This document shows, piece after piece, positions 9,510 through 20,200 of a DNA stretch of 64,000 nt. Source of the stretch: Ostreococcus mediterraneus. Its lineage: Eukaryota > Chlorophyta > Mamiellophyceae > Mamiellales > Bathycoccaceae. The notes under the pieces were generated by a model. It had not been told where the DNA came from, made no database searches, and saw nothing but the letters and a program-made list of their open reading frames with translations. The stretch is taken from NCBI GenBank assembly GCA_012295225.1, contig WMKK01000013.1, positions 172,167 through 236,166 on the forward strand, read 5' to 3'. Position 1 is the stretch's first letter, and each line of letters starts with the position of its first letter. Both the position numbers and the translations under genes were made by a program.

Positions 9510-10446
9510 ATGAGCGCGCGACGACGTCCAGGGGGGGCGAGAAAGATGAAGGCGTTTAGCCGGATAGAAACCATGACGAATGAAGGGCAATTCGACCGCG
9601 CGTTGAAGAGGAAAGATCAGTTGATTTTAGTGGAATTCGTATCGGTGCGTGCAGTGATGCGTGGTTGTTCGTCGCGTGTGCGATTTTCCATTCGGTGGTG
9701 CAGGGCAAAGGCGGTGGTCGAGCGCCCGCGGGTTCGAGGACGAGGCGGCGACCGAGGGATTGATTGGTCGCGCGCGTCGTCCGAGGAGGCGCAGAGGAGG
9801 GAGGGGATATGTGCGGGCATAGAGTTCGATGACTGACGATGTATATCATGTATACACGCGTGCGCGTGTGTGTGCGTGCTTTGTGTTGTGCGTTTCACAG
9901 AATTACAGCCCTTCGAGTAAATCCATGGCGCCGTACATGCAAACGCTGTCGCGCACGGGGGAGTTTAAGCGCATTCGCTTTTTGCGGGTGGACATCGAGG
10001 CGGTGCCTGCTGTGGCAGAAAAGTGTAACGTGAAGGCGCTTCCGACGTATCAGATTTACAAGAATGGAGAGAAATTGGAAGAAATGAGTGGGGCGTTACC
10101 ATCGAAATTGGTAGCGATGATGAAGGAGCACAACTTCAAGCCGAAACAGGGCGGCTTGAAGAAGATTGTCGGCGTCGTGTTGGGTATCACATTTGGCGTG
10201 TTTGGTTTGATCAAACTTAAAGCTGGTGTTGAGGCGGCTGAAAAGGCGGCAGAGGAACGTAAGGAGCTTGAGAAGCGCGCGGCAGAGGAGCGTGCGAGAC
10301 GTGAGCGCGACGCTCTTCGTCAACAGCGCGCTCGTTCTCGAGGGGTCTCCATCCCGCAACAAGAGGAAGAAGACGACGAAGGACAGTTCGAAGATGAGGA
10401 TGACGACGAAGATTACGAGTACTATGACGATGACGAAGATGAATAG
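9510..10446 (+). CDS. thioredoxin-fold membrane protein without active-site cysteines
   Basis: Two exons, 9510-9644 and 9901-10446, are joined in phase 0 across a 256-bp intron (GTGCGT...TTTCACAG), giving 226 residues. The join restores a thioredoxin strand: LILVEFVS from exon 1 continues as NYSPSSKSMAPYMQ in exon 2. At the place of the CGPC redox motif the sequence reads SPSS, so thiol-disulfide chemistry is not expected. The cis-proline loop is kept (VKALPTYQIYKNGE). After the domain come one membrane segment (about IVGVVLGITFGVFGLIKL), a charged coiled coil rich in Glu, Arg and Ala, and a very acidic Asp/Glu/Tyr tail. I see no clear cleavable signal peptide. The architecture suggests a membrane-anchored binding or adaptor protein in plastid, ER or mitochondrion; which one is unknown. 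Confidence 0.75.
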
Positions 10447-10542
10447 GTTTTTGTTGATAGATGTGACACATTATTTGAATATGAAAACACGCGCTAAGCT
10501 GCTATAAAGTGCGTAGCTAGAATTCCTATGAAAACGCGTCGC

Positions 10543-11880
10543 TCACCATTTAAACTCTGGAATGTTCTGTGTATCAGGCTTCGGCGGGCTAGGCGGTGCC
10601 TGAGGTTGTTGCATTTGACCCATCATTTGCATGTATGGGTTTCCCATTCCGTACGCCTGCTGCGCGTGCTGCGGTTGACTAAACTGGAACTGTTCGCCCA
10701 TCATCATGTGCGGCGCTGACATGTGACCCGTCTGCAACGCGACGCCTGTAAATTGCTGTTGCCCAACACCTTGCTGTGGCATCATTCCGGGATGCTGCGG
10801 TGCATACATTTGCTGTGGCATTCCCATTTGTGCGCCCATGTGTGCGCCCATGTGCTGCGGCGGCATTTGCGGCATTTGTTGAGCAAATCCGCCCATACCC
10901 ATGCCACCGTGCATCGGCATTTGCATCGGCATCTGCTGTTGTTGATACGCCTGCATCTGGGGCGGCTGCTGATTCATCACACCCATCATTCCCATGTGAG
11001 CTTGTGCACCTCCCATCGGCACCACGCCCGGGGTACTTTGAATCGTCGGCGCTGGTGCGTCGAACAAGTTCATGATATCATTCTTCGAAAAGTCTGGCTT
11101 TTTCTTTGGTTCAACCGGCGGTGGGCTGAGATCTACTGGCGGAGCTTGGGCAAATGCGCCCCATGCATCGTCATTTGGTACCGCCGCGCTGGCTTCAGGC
11201 ACCGCTGGCGACGCTTGCGCCACCGCTGGTGGCGCACTAAAGTCGCTCCACTGCTCCAGTCCCGCTTGCGCTGGAGCCGCTTGCACCGGCGCTGAAGAGA
11301 AATCCGTCCAAGCGTCTGCACTCGGTGGTGCCGCTGGCGCACTCGAAGGTTCATTCATAGACAGCAAATCAAACATACCGCTATTTTGAGATGGAGCAGT
11401 CGCCGTTGCGGGCGCCGCCGTGGGCGAGGAAACCGCCGCCGCCACTGTGCCGCCTTGGCCCACTCCATCACTCGGCATTGGTCTATCTCCTAAAGACGCG
11501 TCCACATACGCCCGTCGTTCATACTTTCTTCTAATAAACCTCTCACACTCGTCTCTCGACGCGTTCGGCGTCGGCTTATCCCCAGCCGGCATTCGCGCTT
11601 GCCAAAACGCGTTCGCCCTCGCGTTTCCCATTCGTTCCATAAACTCCACCTGTTCCTCGGTCCACTTATCCAACGTCGTCGATTTTACCTTGGAAATATG
11701 TACCCCTAATCCTCGATGTGCCCCCGAGCAATTGGTACAGAAAAACACCCCCAACGACGTCGACGCCCATCGCGGAAGCCTCGCATCGCACTCGGCACAC
11801 GTCACATTCTCGGGACGTTTCAGCGCATCCACGAGGCGTTTATGCAGCGCTTGCTCCTCGCGCGCGCTCATCTCACCCAC
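10543..11880 (-). CDS. ArfGAP zinc-finger protein, SMAP/AGD5-like
   Basis: GTPase-activating protein for Arf-type GTPases in vesicle budding. The 445-residue protein carries an N-terminal ArfGAP domain (about residues 7-130). The zinc finger reads CAECDARLPRWASTSLGVFFCTNC, split here as CAEC, a 16-residue spacer, CTNC; the arginine finger lies in HRGLGVHIS just after. Ala/Pro/Ser-rich sequence with repeated WxxF-like pieces (DAWTDFSS, LEQWSDFSA, DAWGAF), typical of clathrin-adaptor binding, fills the middle. The C-terminal 170 residues are rich in Met, Gln and Pro. The layout matches plant AGD5/NEVERSHED and animal SMAP proteins. Its 5' end faces the Maf gene (divergent, 181 bp between start codons). 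Confidence 0.88.
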   Translation of the reverse strand: MGEMSAREEQALHKRLVDALKRPENVTCAECDARLPRWASTSLGVFFCTNCSGAHRGLGVHISKVKSTTLDKWTEEQVEFMERMGNARANAFWQARMPAGDKPTPNASRDECERFIRRKYERRAYVDASLGDRPMPSDGVGQGGTVAAAVSSPTAAPATATAPSQNSGMFDLLSMNEPSSAPAAPPSADAWTDFSSAPVQAAPAQAGLEQWSDFSAPPAVAQASPAVPEASAAVPNDDAWGAFAQAPPVDLSPPPVEPKKKPDFSKNDIMNLFDAPAPTIQSTPGVVPMGGAQAHMGMMGVMNQQPPQMQAYQQQQMPMQMPMHGGMGMGGFAQQMPQMPPQHMGAHMGAQMGMPQQMYAPQHPGMMPQQGVGQQQFTGVALQTGHMSAPHMMMGEQFQFSQPQHAQQAYGMGNPYMQMMGQMQQPQAPPSPPKPDTQNIPEFKW

Positions 11881-12061
11881 ACTCGTGCTCTGCGCTTCAC
11901 CTCACCACCGTGTGTCGTTTCGTGTGTCGTCTCAATCTCACTCGCGCGCGTCGTGCTCTGCCGATGACGCCCGCGAGAGAGAGATCATCACTCACCAGTG
12001 CACCGCGCAGCCGTCACATGGCGTCGTCGTCGTCGTCGAACGATCGGTGGAATCGCTTAGG

Positions 12062-12730
12062 ATGATTCTCACCCACGTCACCGCGCTCAATGCATCGCAC
12101 ATCGTGCTCGCCAGCGGTAGTCCGCGTCGTCGAGACATCTTGCGCGCGCTCGGGCTCACCGACGTGGTCGTGCGCGCGTCGTCGTTTGCTGAAGATTTAG
12201 ACAAGAATGCGTACGATGGCGCACACGCGTACGCACAAGCGACGGCGATGGCGAAAGCGAGAGACGTGTATGAGATGTTTGTGCGAGATGGTGGTGGTGA
12301 GGTTGGCGATGGGGTGCCGGATGTCATTATAGGCGCGGACACGGTGGTGGAGTCTCGGGACGGGGCGGTGATGGAAAAGCCGAGCGACGAACGCGAGGCA
12401 AAAGATATGCTTCGAGCGCTGTCGAATGGAAGTTCTAAGGTGCATACTGGGGTGGCGATACTATTACCGAAAGTTAGCGCGGTCACAGGGGTGTTTGAGC
12501 GGGGATTTAGTGAGACGACGACGGTTGAGTTCGCGGAGCTGACAGAGGAAGAAATCGACGCGTACGTCGCCACGGGAGAGCCCTTTGACAAGGCTGGGGG
12601 GTACGGCATTCAGGGCCAAGCCGCTGCGTTTATTAAAGGTATAGTAGGTGACTACTACAATGTCATGGGGTTTCCCATGCACGCGTTTTCGCGCGAGCTT
12701 TCAGCGTTGGTACCTTTGTTTGTAAAGTAG
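12062..12730 (+). CDS. Maf family nucleotide pyrophosphatase
   Basis: Maf proteins hydrolyse non-canonical or free nucleoside triphosphates (dTTP, UTP and modified forms) to monophosphates. The protein has 222 residues from the ATG at 12062. The same frame stays open upstream into the antisense of the ArfGAP gene, but the family N-terminus fits this start: HIVLASGSPRRRDIL is the Maf signature. Other family pieces are DVIIGADTVV, EKPSDEREAKDML, VHTGVAILL, FDKAGGYGIQG and a C-terminal GDYYNVMGFPM. Length and motifs are complete, so the enzyme should be functional. The exact subclass (YhdE-like or YceF-like) was not decided. Confidence 0.9.
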   Translation: MILTHVTALNASHIVLASGSPRRRDILRALGLTDVVVRASSFAEDLDKNAYDGAHAYAQATAMAKARDVYEMFVRDGGGEVGDGVPDVIIGADTVVESRDGAVMEKPSDEREAKDMLRALSNGSSKVHTGVAILLPKVSAVTGVFERGFSETTTVEFAELTEEEIDAYVATGEPFDKAGGYGIQGQAAAFIKGIVGDYYNVMGFPMHAFSRELSALVPLFVK

Positions 12731-12896
12731 AGAAGAAACATCTGTAACAGAGCTCCGCCGGCGAACGCGCACGAGCTTTAGAGTCTGACGCGAATAGTAG
12801 CGCAGAGTCGCTTCGAATAGACGTGTGTGAAACATATTAGTCAACGCAAGCATCCTTGTCGCTCGCGCTTCACTAGTCGCACTCGCTCGGCGCGCC

Positions 12897-13699
12897 ATGC
12901 CGGTAAAGAGAAAACGCGCCGCCGGCGCGCGCGCGAAGACAACGAAGCAAGAAGCCGAGCCAGCACAGGTATCGGGCGAGCCGTTGATTGATTTGGGCCC
13001 GCTGGTGCGCTGTACTGTCGTCCAGCGAATCCGGCTTTGGGCGAGCAACTAGCCAGAAAATTACTTGAAAAAGGAGCTTTAGACGATAGATTGGGTCCGA
13101 GTGCGGTAGTGAAAGGCAGCATTCAGACTCAGAAAATGCTGAAACGACAGGTGACAGAGAGCGTGTCGAATGCATACCGACCAGACTTTTCTGTGACTCA
13201 CGAAGACGGCTCTGTGACTATTTTGGAAGTTAAGCAAGTCGTTGATAGCGATTATTCGCGTGCGTTCGTTCACGCTAGAGCTGAGACTCAAGCACCGCAC
13301 CCGGCGTATTCACCAAATTGTCCACCAAGCTCGTATGTTCGAGCTGGGATTTTTCCTTGGGGCAAACGCGGACAAAAGGGCCCCGATAATGAGAAGGTTG
13401 TCAGCGCCCGCGCAATCGAGCACATCAGAGAACTGACGTCGATGGCAAAGAATTCGGAGACACGTCCAGCTATTTTATTGATGTGTGGACGAGGTGACGT
13501 TAAAGGATTTCGTGCTAATGGTGCGGCGTGTCCTTCGTTTGCTCGGTATTTAGAGGAGGCTCAACGAGCTGGAGTGCGCGTGTTATGCCACGCAATCCGA
13601 TGGGGCGAGGGCGACGATGAAGGTAAAGCATTCGATGCAGGCGCTCTCGATCTTTGGCAAGCGCTCGGCGAAGGCGACGAATTTATTGCAAAAAAGTAG
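12897..13699 (+). pseudogene. SfsA-like protein gene with apparent internal loss of the N-terminal domain
   Basis: The frame from 12992 to 13699 encodes the C-terminal part of an SfsA-type protein: NPALGEQLARKLLEKG, AYRPDFSVTHEDGS, ILEVKQVVDSDY, YVRAGIFPWGKRGQKGPDN, EKVVSARAIEHIRELTSMA and ACPSFARYL. The Asp and Glu-x-Lys positions match the family nuclease-like core. No ATG opens this frame. A separate 51-codon frame starts at ATG 12897 and ends at 13052, and its LGPLVRCTVVQR looks like the family's own N-terminal strand. The OB-like segment of roughly 60-80 residues expected between the two is absent, and the frames differ by one. A GT at 12969 and AG at 13025 could bound a 57-bp intron, but the join is out of frame. 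Either a deletion, an unusual intron or a sequence error lies at about 13010-13030. SfsA function in eukaryotes is unknown. Confidence 0.6.
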
Positions 13700-13772
13700 T
13701 TCTTGCTGTTTGTTGTACACGTACATTTATGTCCATTACATCCGTATCAAAATCGTAAAACACAAAATCAAA

Positions 13773-14765
13773 TCAGTACTTTGTGTTGCGTTGCGTGCGC
13801 TCGTAATACGCGATGGCGTCGGCGTAGTTGTAAAGTGGAAAATTTGTTGATGCCTTGCGTCCACGTACGCGAACGAGTGCAGTATCGTACGCCACTGCAG
13901 CTTTTTCTGCAGTGTCAAAGAGTCCCAAGTACATGTGGTGGCTTCGTGGAACCCCTAGGCGAGCTTCAAATTTGTGATTCGCGTGACGCGTCACGCCTCT
14001 GTAGCCGCTGGACGAACGCGCAAATCCTTCAGAGTGGCGGCGAACTTCCATGATGAGTTCCTCCAAGGATACAGAATCGATGAAACCGATGAGACTGGCG
14101 TAGCGCGACTCTGGGAAATTCATTTTCAGAGGTCGAACGCCTGAATTCGAGCGCGATCCCATGCGAGCAAGCTTGAGTACAATGATGTCAAATGCCTCAG
14201 CTGCAGAGGACTCGTCTTGATGTCCACCCAAGTAAACTTGACGTCTCGATTCGCGCAACCAAACATGCGCTTCGTAGCGGCCAGATTTTGCGTGTCGACA
14301 CACACCATTGTATTGAGAAGAGCGTGCTTTTGGCACTGGTTGAAAGGGCAGGCCTTCAATCTTTACGCGCTTTATCGCGCGCGGTGTACGCGGCTTTGTC
14401 GCGGCGCCCAATCGGGCGGCAACACCACGCGCATTCGCGGGGGGTAAGTACTTCTCCTCATACTCTCCCGCAGGTACATGCCCTGGAAAATACTCACCAA
14501 CGTGTTCACCAGCGTTTTGACTTCGATGGTGTACTTGAGCGTCGCGCGAAGCGCCGGCGATGTTGTGTTGCGCAAATACGTCGTCCCACACAGAATGGTT
14601 TAATTCCGGTACTTTGTCAAACAAAACCATTAAATCAGCATCAGTCGGTACAGCAGCATCTGTCGTGACCGCATCTTCAGTCTCAGTTCTCGCTCTCGTG
14701 CGTGTTTGCATCTTCAACGTCGTCGTCTTGAAATCCAATACGCGCGCGCCGCCCGCGTGGTGCAC
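13773..14765 (-). CDS. double-AP2/ERF domain transcription factor
   Basis: Plant-type DNA-binding regulator of 330 residues. Two AP2 domains are visible. The first runs from about SSQYNGVCRHAKSGRYEAHVWL through QVYLGGHQDESSAAEAFD. The second runs from about SSGYRGVTRHANHKFEARLG through MYLGLFDTAEKAAVAYD and ends with STNFPLYNY. The spacing between domains and the YLG and AA-x-A-x-D elements resemble the AP2/ANT subgroup. The second domain is shorter than usual between the conserved Arg-containing strand and YLG. The N-terminus carries acidic and Thr/Ala-rich sequence. An ATG 18 codons further in (14711) is an alternative start. It converges on the SfsA-like gene with 73 bp between stops. Confidence 0.85.
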   Translation of the reverse strand: MHHAGGARVLDFKTTTLKMQTRTRARTETEDAVTTDAAVPTDADLMVLFDKVPELNHSVWDDVFAQHNIAGASRDAQVHHRSQNAGEHVGEYFPGHVPAGEYEEKYLPPANARGVAARLGAATKPRTPRAIKRVKIEGLPFQPVPKARSSQYNGVCRHAKSGRYEAHVWLRESRRQVYLGGHQDESSAAEAFDIIVLKLARMGSRSNSGVRPLKMNFPESRYASLIGFIDSVSLEELIMEVRRHSEGFARSSSGYRGVTRHANHKFEARLGVPRSHHMYLGLFDTAEKAAVAYDTALVRVRGRKASTNFPLYNYADAIAYYERTQRNTKY

Positions 14766-15127
14766 AAATGTGGTGTTGTGTCCTTCCGAATTCGTCCGCG
14801 TCGCGCCTCGTGCGTTGGTCGCGTGCGCTCACACGCTCGGCAACACGTCGTTCTCTTCTCGTCTGTTGCACGCGCGTCGTCGTCGTCGTGGAATGATGCG
14901 TCGCACTATGCGCCATCCTTCACACAGTCACACAACTCTCGGCCAATGTCACGCGCGCCATGTGACTGCGCTGCTGGCGCTGGCATGAAATGACTGGAAA
15001 AAAATGGGCAAAAGTTGAGGTTTAGGGTTGTACTTGACGTGCACTCGCGACGTCGACGACGACACACGTCGACGACGACGACCCTTAGCGGGCGCTATTC
15101 GTGTAACACGCGCGTGTGTACGTCATC
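14766..15127. promoter_or_regulatory. divergent promoter region with a telobox-like motif
   Basis: The 362-bp gap between the AP2 gene and the Tim9 gene holds GGTTTAGGGTT at 15019-15029, a telobox (AAACCCTAA) in reverse, about 100 bp before the Tim9 ATG. In land plants this motif marks promoters of translation and organelle-biogenesis genes. CGTCGACGACGAC repeats follow at 15048-15085. Function here is inference. Confidence 0.4.
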
Positions 15128-15518
15128 ATGGATCCAGAAATGTTAAACGGCTTCGCCGAAGAGGACAAGGCGAAGATGTTAGGGATGATTGAAGCCATGC
15201 AAACCAGAGATAGGTGCGTGCGATGACGGGCGTTGGGACGGGCGTTGGGTGACGCATGACGATGCATGTGAAGACTAACCACGAGCGACGTGCGTTCGAA
15301 TGTGTGTTTACAGCTTGAAAATGTACAACAACTTAGTCGAGAAGTGCTTTAACACGTGCGTGCAGTCGTTCAGACGCAAGAGTTTGGAAAAGGATGAAGA
15401 GCGCTGCGTGTCCAAGTGCTGTGAAAAGTTTTTAAAGCATTCCGCGCGTACGTCGCTTCGGTTCGCGGAATTGAACCAACAGTCGATGCAAGGGATGGGT
15501 GGTGCACCGCCGCAGTGA
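15128..15518 (+). CDS. TIM9: Tim9-type small translocase chaperone of the mitochondrial intermembrane space
   Basis: Two exons, 15128-15213 and 15314-15518, give 96 residues; the 100-bp intron has GTGCGT and TTTACAG ends and splits a Ser codon. The product has the twin CX3C signature of small Tim proteins: CFNTC and CVSKC, separated by 16 residues. The C-terminal ARTSLRFAELNQQ resembles the RISMRFQEYH segment of human Tim9, which favours Tim9 over Tim8, Tim10 or Tim13. With Tim10, Tim9 forms the hexamer that escorts carrier proteins across the intermembrane space to TIM22. No presequence is expected or seen. The C-terminal Met/Gly/Pro tail is short. Confidence 0.88.
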
Positions 15519-15689
15519 TAGTTTCGGGGAGCGATAGGATTATTCAATAAATTACGTTTGGTCGTTAGTTTCAGTCGTCGCTTTTCGTCTCATTGCTCAA
15601 CCAGCTAAGTGCGCTATAAATACGTGTGTCTGTCTATGCTTGCTCTCACGTGTGTGTGTGTGTCTGTATGTGTCTTTATGTGCTCTGCT

Positions 15690-17141
15690 TTACGCTGTGA
15701 CGACGCTGGAGAGAACGTCGAAATACGTCGGGAAAGTCTTGCGAGTGCACTTCGGGTCGTTGATGATGACATCGACGTCTCCGCACGCCGCCAAAGCAAA
15801 AGCCATCGCCATGCGGTGGTCATCGTACGTGTCAATATCCACATTCGACTTCATCTTCGCTGGCGGATTCAACTTTTGGGGAGGAGTGATGACGCAATAG
15901 TCCGCGCCTTCGAACACATCGCAACCCAACTTGCGAAGTTCGGTGCAAATAGCAATCATGCGCTCCGTCTCCTTAACGCGCCAGCTCGCAACGTCACGAA
16001 TAGTAGTCACACCATCAGCAAAGAGAGCAGCAACGGCAAGAGTCATCGCTGCATCAGGCATGGCATTCATGTTAACATCAATCGCCTTGAGCGGACCCTT
16101 AGGACCGGTGCAGGTGACGGAGTTTGGACCCCATTCCAACGTGGCGCCCATTTGTTCCATGGTGTACGCAAATTTAGTATCCCCTTGGATGCTTTCAGAA
16201 CCGCAGCCAATGACCGTGACAGTGCCACCAGTGATGGTCGCGCCCGCGAGGAAATAAGAAGCCGAAGACGCATCGCCTTCAACGAACGCGCTGCCCGGAG
16301 AGATGTACTTTTGGCCACCTTGAATCTTAAAGTTTTGGAGGTCAGCAGAGCGCTCCACCTTCACGCCAAATCGTTCCATGAGCGTAATAGTCATCTCAAT
16401 GTAAGGCTTGGAGACGAGTTGATCGACAATAACAATTTCGATCGTACCAGTGGAGAGAGGCGCAGACATGAGGAGTGCCGTGAGATACTGCGAGCTGACA
16501 GAGCCGCTGAGCTCAACGCGGCCGCCAGGTAAGCCATTCGCCTTCACAGTCACTGGCGGGCAGCCGGTACCCATCGTGCACTCAGCGTCAACGCCGAGCT
16601 GAACCAAGCCATCAACAAGATCTTGGATCGGTCGTTCTCTCATGCGTTCCACACCGTCAAGGACGAAGGTGCCCTTACCAGCCGCCGCGACAGCGGCCGT
16701 GAGTGGTCGCATCGCCGTACCAGCGTTACCAAGGAACAATTCCGCACCCTCGACTGGGAACTTACCGCCGCACCCAGTGATTTCCAAGATATTGTTTTCA
16801 CGATCTTCAGTAAACGTCAGCCCCAAAACCTTGAGGGCGTCAACCATGTACCGAATGTCATCGCTATCCAATAAGTTTTCCACCTTCGTGGTTCCCTCTG
16901 CCAACGCGGCGAGGAGCAAAATTCTATTCGACAACGACTTCGACCCTGGTAAGCGAACGGTACCTTCGATCTTTTTCATCGGCTTCAGCGTGAGCTGTTC
17001 CATGGCTCCCGCATTGGCGCTCACACGCGTCATCGTGCGAGTGTTGCGGCTAGGGCGGCGGCCGGCACCCGATCGGGTCGGCGCCAAAACGTTCGTGTGC
17101 GCAGACGCGAGTGACATGTCGATCGATAAATGAGTTAGCAA
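15690..17141 (-). CDS. EPSPS: EPSP synthase (3-phosphoshikimate 1-carboxyvinyltransferase), plastid
   Basis: Sixth step of the shikimate pathway: shikimate-3-phosphate plus PEP to EPSP, for aromatic amino acids. The 483-residue protein has about 45 residues of Ser/Thr/Arg-rich N-terminus that fits a plastid transit peptide, then the full enzyme: [67 protein letters not shown] and [18 protein letters not shown]. The [11 protein letters not shown] loop has the Gly, Thr and Pro of class I, glyphosate-sensitive enzymes. A second ATG at 17114 is a possible start. The frame is unbroken and the protein is not fused to other shikimate enzymes, unlike the fungal AROM polypeptide. Confidence 0.95.
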   Translation of the reverse strand: MLTHLSIDMSLASAHTNVLAPTRSGAGRRPSRNTRTMTRVSANAGAMEQLTLKPMKKIEGTVRLPGSKSLSNRILLLAALAEGTTKVENLLDSDDIRYMVDALKVLGLTFTEDRENNILEITGCGGKFPVEGAELFLGNAGTAMRPLTAAVAAAGKGTFVLDGVERMRERPIQDLVDGLVQLGVDAECTMGTGCPPVTVKANGLPGGRVELSGSVSSQYLTALLMSAPLSTGTIEIVIVDQLVSKPYIEMTITLMERFGVKVERSADLQNFKIQGGQKYISPGSAFVEGDASSASYFLAGATITGGTVTVIGCGSESIQGDTKFAYTMEQMGATLEWGPNSVTCTGPKGPLKAIDVNMNAMPDAAMTLAVAALFADGVTTIRDVASWRVKETERMIAICTELRKLGCDVFEGADYCVITPPQKLNPPAKMKSNVDIDTYDDHRMAMAFALAACGDVDVIINDPKCTRKTFPTYFDVLSSVVTA

Positions 17142-17286
17142 AGGACTCGTTGATACTTTAGACCACTCACAAGGGCGCGCGAGGTCGACAATGACGTGCG
17201 CGTGGCGCGAGGTCCAAGGTCTTGGCTGTCCGTGTATGTGATTACACCCTACTATTTTAACTGGTCAATTGACGAGTCAGCGAGTC

Positions 17287-20200
17287 CTAAAAGTGCACGA
17301 AAGTCTTCGCGCCTATCATGGAGTGTTTCAAGTGCACAAATTCTTCACGTAAAGCTGCAATTCTGGCGAGCTTGACTTTGAGTTTTTGAGTTTCTTCCGA
17401 CGAGCGACCTAAAATACCATAGCTACCCGCGTTTGCATCTTGTTCAGCGCGTTTCTCTTCGTCATTAAAGTATTGCGACGTCGAGGCAAACCACTGGAGC
17501 GCGTCAAACGCTTCGTGTTGGTCGAGCACGCTGAGCAAGTACGCGATGCCGAGTGCGAAGCCGTCATCAGTAAACGTGGCAGTCTGCGACTCTTTACCTC
17601 GTCGATTGAGTTTCTCCTTGGCGGCAAGCATGTTTTCCGCCGCACTCATGGTGAGCGCAGGAAGTATCAAGTAGAAATCGTTCAGGTGAGCGTTGCCTTC
17701 ACCTCTCAGTTCGGCGGAGAATACGGACACTAGGACTTGAAAATAGTCTGCACCTTCCGTACCATTCGTGCTCAACGCCTCGAGTTCATTTTCCAGATTC
17801 TTGAACGCCCGTTTCGTGACGTCTGATGTGCCCTCTGCCTCGAAAACTGGGCTTTGCTTCGACATCTTAGCGTAGGCGCTCGGCACAAATTTCGAAGCAT
17901 TTGTACTGTAATGCATCGCTCCGAGACGCACCATGCGCACAAATCCTAGTGCGTTGCCAATTTCCGTCACTAACACTCGAAATTGATCAATGAATGACGA
18001 CCCGTCCTCAGTCAAACCGAGCTTACGGATGTCACGCATGAGGCGCAAAGCGCGCTCGACCGGGTACTCAAACTTGTCATCAACCATCGACGTGAGATAT
18101 CCACCTTGCTTCGAACTAAGTTTGATTGCATCGCTTTTTGCTTTCATCTCGGCTTGCACCATTCGAGCTTCTTTCATGAGTTGACTCCTGATGTGGTCGT
18201 CAAACAAGAATTGGTTGAAAATCTGAAACCTTTGTGCCAAGTATTGATACGCAAAGTTGATGGTAGTGTGCGTGATCCCCGTTCCATGAGTTCTGATCGA
18301 GTTCGCGACGTGTCTAATACTAATTGTGTTCAAGTGCTTGCGATCTAACGCTGCGCTAAGCTTTTCCACGAAACATTGAGTGTTCAAGTTGTACGTGTAC
18401 CTTGATACGAAGACGTGGATGTTCCGCATCAGCTCCAGGACATCCAAGCCTTGCTCAAGCGTCTGGCTTGGTAATTCAATCTCTGAAAGGTGTAACCCGT
18501 ACTTCTCAATTGCTAAATTCCTCATTTCGGTGTAAGACTGCGTGACGTACGACGTCAGTGACTGTGTTTTGATGGTTTTACGAAGGCACTCTCGACGCAA
18601 CCGCGATCTATTTTAATTAATTAATTTCCCACTCACCTTCCAGTTATGCAGCGCAATTGCGGTGTGATTATGAAAAGTCTGATTTAAATAATCTTCAACC
18701 CGACTTTTAATGTCAATCTGTCAATAAAAATCAAATCACGGTCAGTTTCTAATTTTCGTATCAGAATTAATTAATTAATTAACTTACCCGATAGTTCAAC
18801 ATGCGCATGGCGGGCAGATTTGTGAAGAATGACAAGTCCCGCACACCATTTTTGAATGGATTAACCTCTGCGATGCCAACAATTCGAGCCGAGTGCAAGT
18901 GAATTCGAAGATCCGTCTCAATATCTCGACAAAGTGGTTGAATTATTTCTCGTTCGAGAGAACTTTCAATATAATTCTGTAAAGCAGTCATTTCAGCGAC
19001 GTTTGTACCTCCGCGCATTAATAATGTCTCGCAACATCGAAACGAATTAATTAACAACGGTAGACGTCCTGCTTCGTGAGCATTGCCATAAATCCCCGAT
19101 AACATTGCTGGAAATAATTCTCGGACAAAAAACAGAAAGGACGTGTCACATTGATTTTGGACCGTCTTTCGGTAGTTTGACAGCAGCTCGATAAGTTCGA
19201 CATGCTCTGCGATGTCGACAACATCTTGCTCTCCTAGTACACCTACTCCTTGGATCGAGTCGAGACATATACGGAAAACATTCATCCTTTTTTGAGTCGC
19301 TGGTCCAGATAGCACGTGCACTAAATAATTAAACAAACAATTAATTCAACGACCCTTTGTTTTGATGATTTAAATAATTACCTGCAATGTTTATGTTTGT
19401 CAATGCGTCTTGTTTATTAGTTTCGCCTTTGCCCGCTGAAATATGCGCTTGCAAGCGCCCCCAGCCACTCGATGTCGAGGCCGAAGCAATTGTATTTTCC
19501 ATTAATTCGCGAGCGGGAACCTGTGCGGTGTGGGTGGTCAGTCTTGTGTTTCAAATGCGAAAAAGCCGGCGTATGAACATACCATGGCGCGTAAAATGCG
19601 ATCGAGCATAAATTTGAGCAAGTGGTGCATCTCTAGACTCAGATTCACATTTCCTGTGAGTGCGTCGTGCACCGCTTGTAACATTTCCACGCCTTGAGCT
19701 ATGAGCCGGATTCGGCGCTTTGTGACAGGTGCATCCAAAGAGACATGTAAATGGATAATTTCTTGAATATAATGCCGCATGCGATTTGCCAACGCGATTC
19801 CTTGTTTGAATAACGCCACGCGAGCGCTCATCGTACTCGCTAGGCTGGGTGTTATGTTTGGAGCCGCGGTAAACTTTGCCAGCCAGCTCACCGTCTCTAA
19901 AATCATACCACCGAGTTTCGCTGGGAACGTTTGATCGAGGTTATTGAGCGTTTCTCGATGTAATGCAACTATGGCATCCATTCCGTTCGGTAGCCCAAAT
20001 TCTCGCGAAGCTGGAGAGAGATGCGCGTCCAAAATCGCACCTGGACACACCGAGACAGATGTCGCTACTGGCAAGAGCGTGAACAACTTATGAACTTCCC
20101 ATGCTCGCGAACAGAGCTTTCGATCTGGTATATCGGGCACTAATCTTGAATGGAGAACAGTCAAACAGATGGCTGAAAGCAACGTGCGTTTGTCACCAAG

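Noticed and set aside
11420-12061. Upstream extension of the Maf frame
   Set aside because: It is antisense to the ArfGAP coding region; the Maf family N-terminus begins right after ATG 12062.
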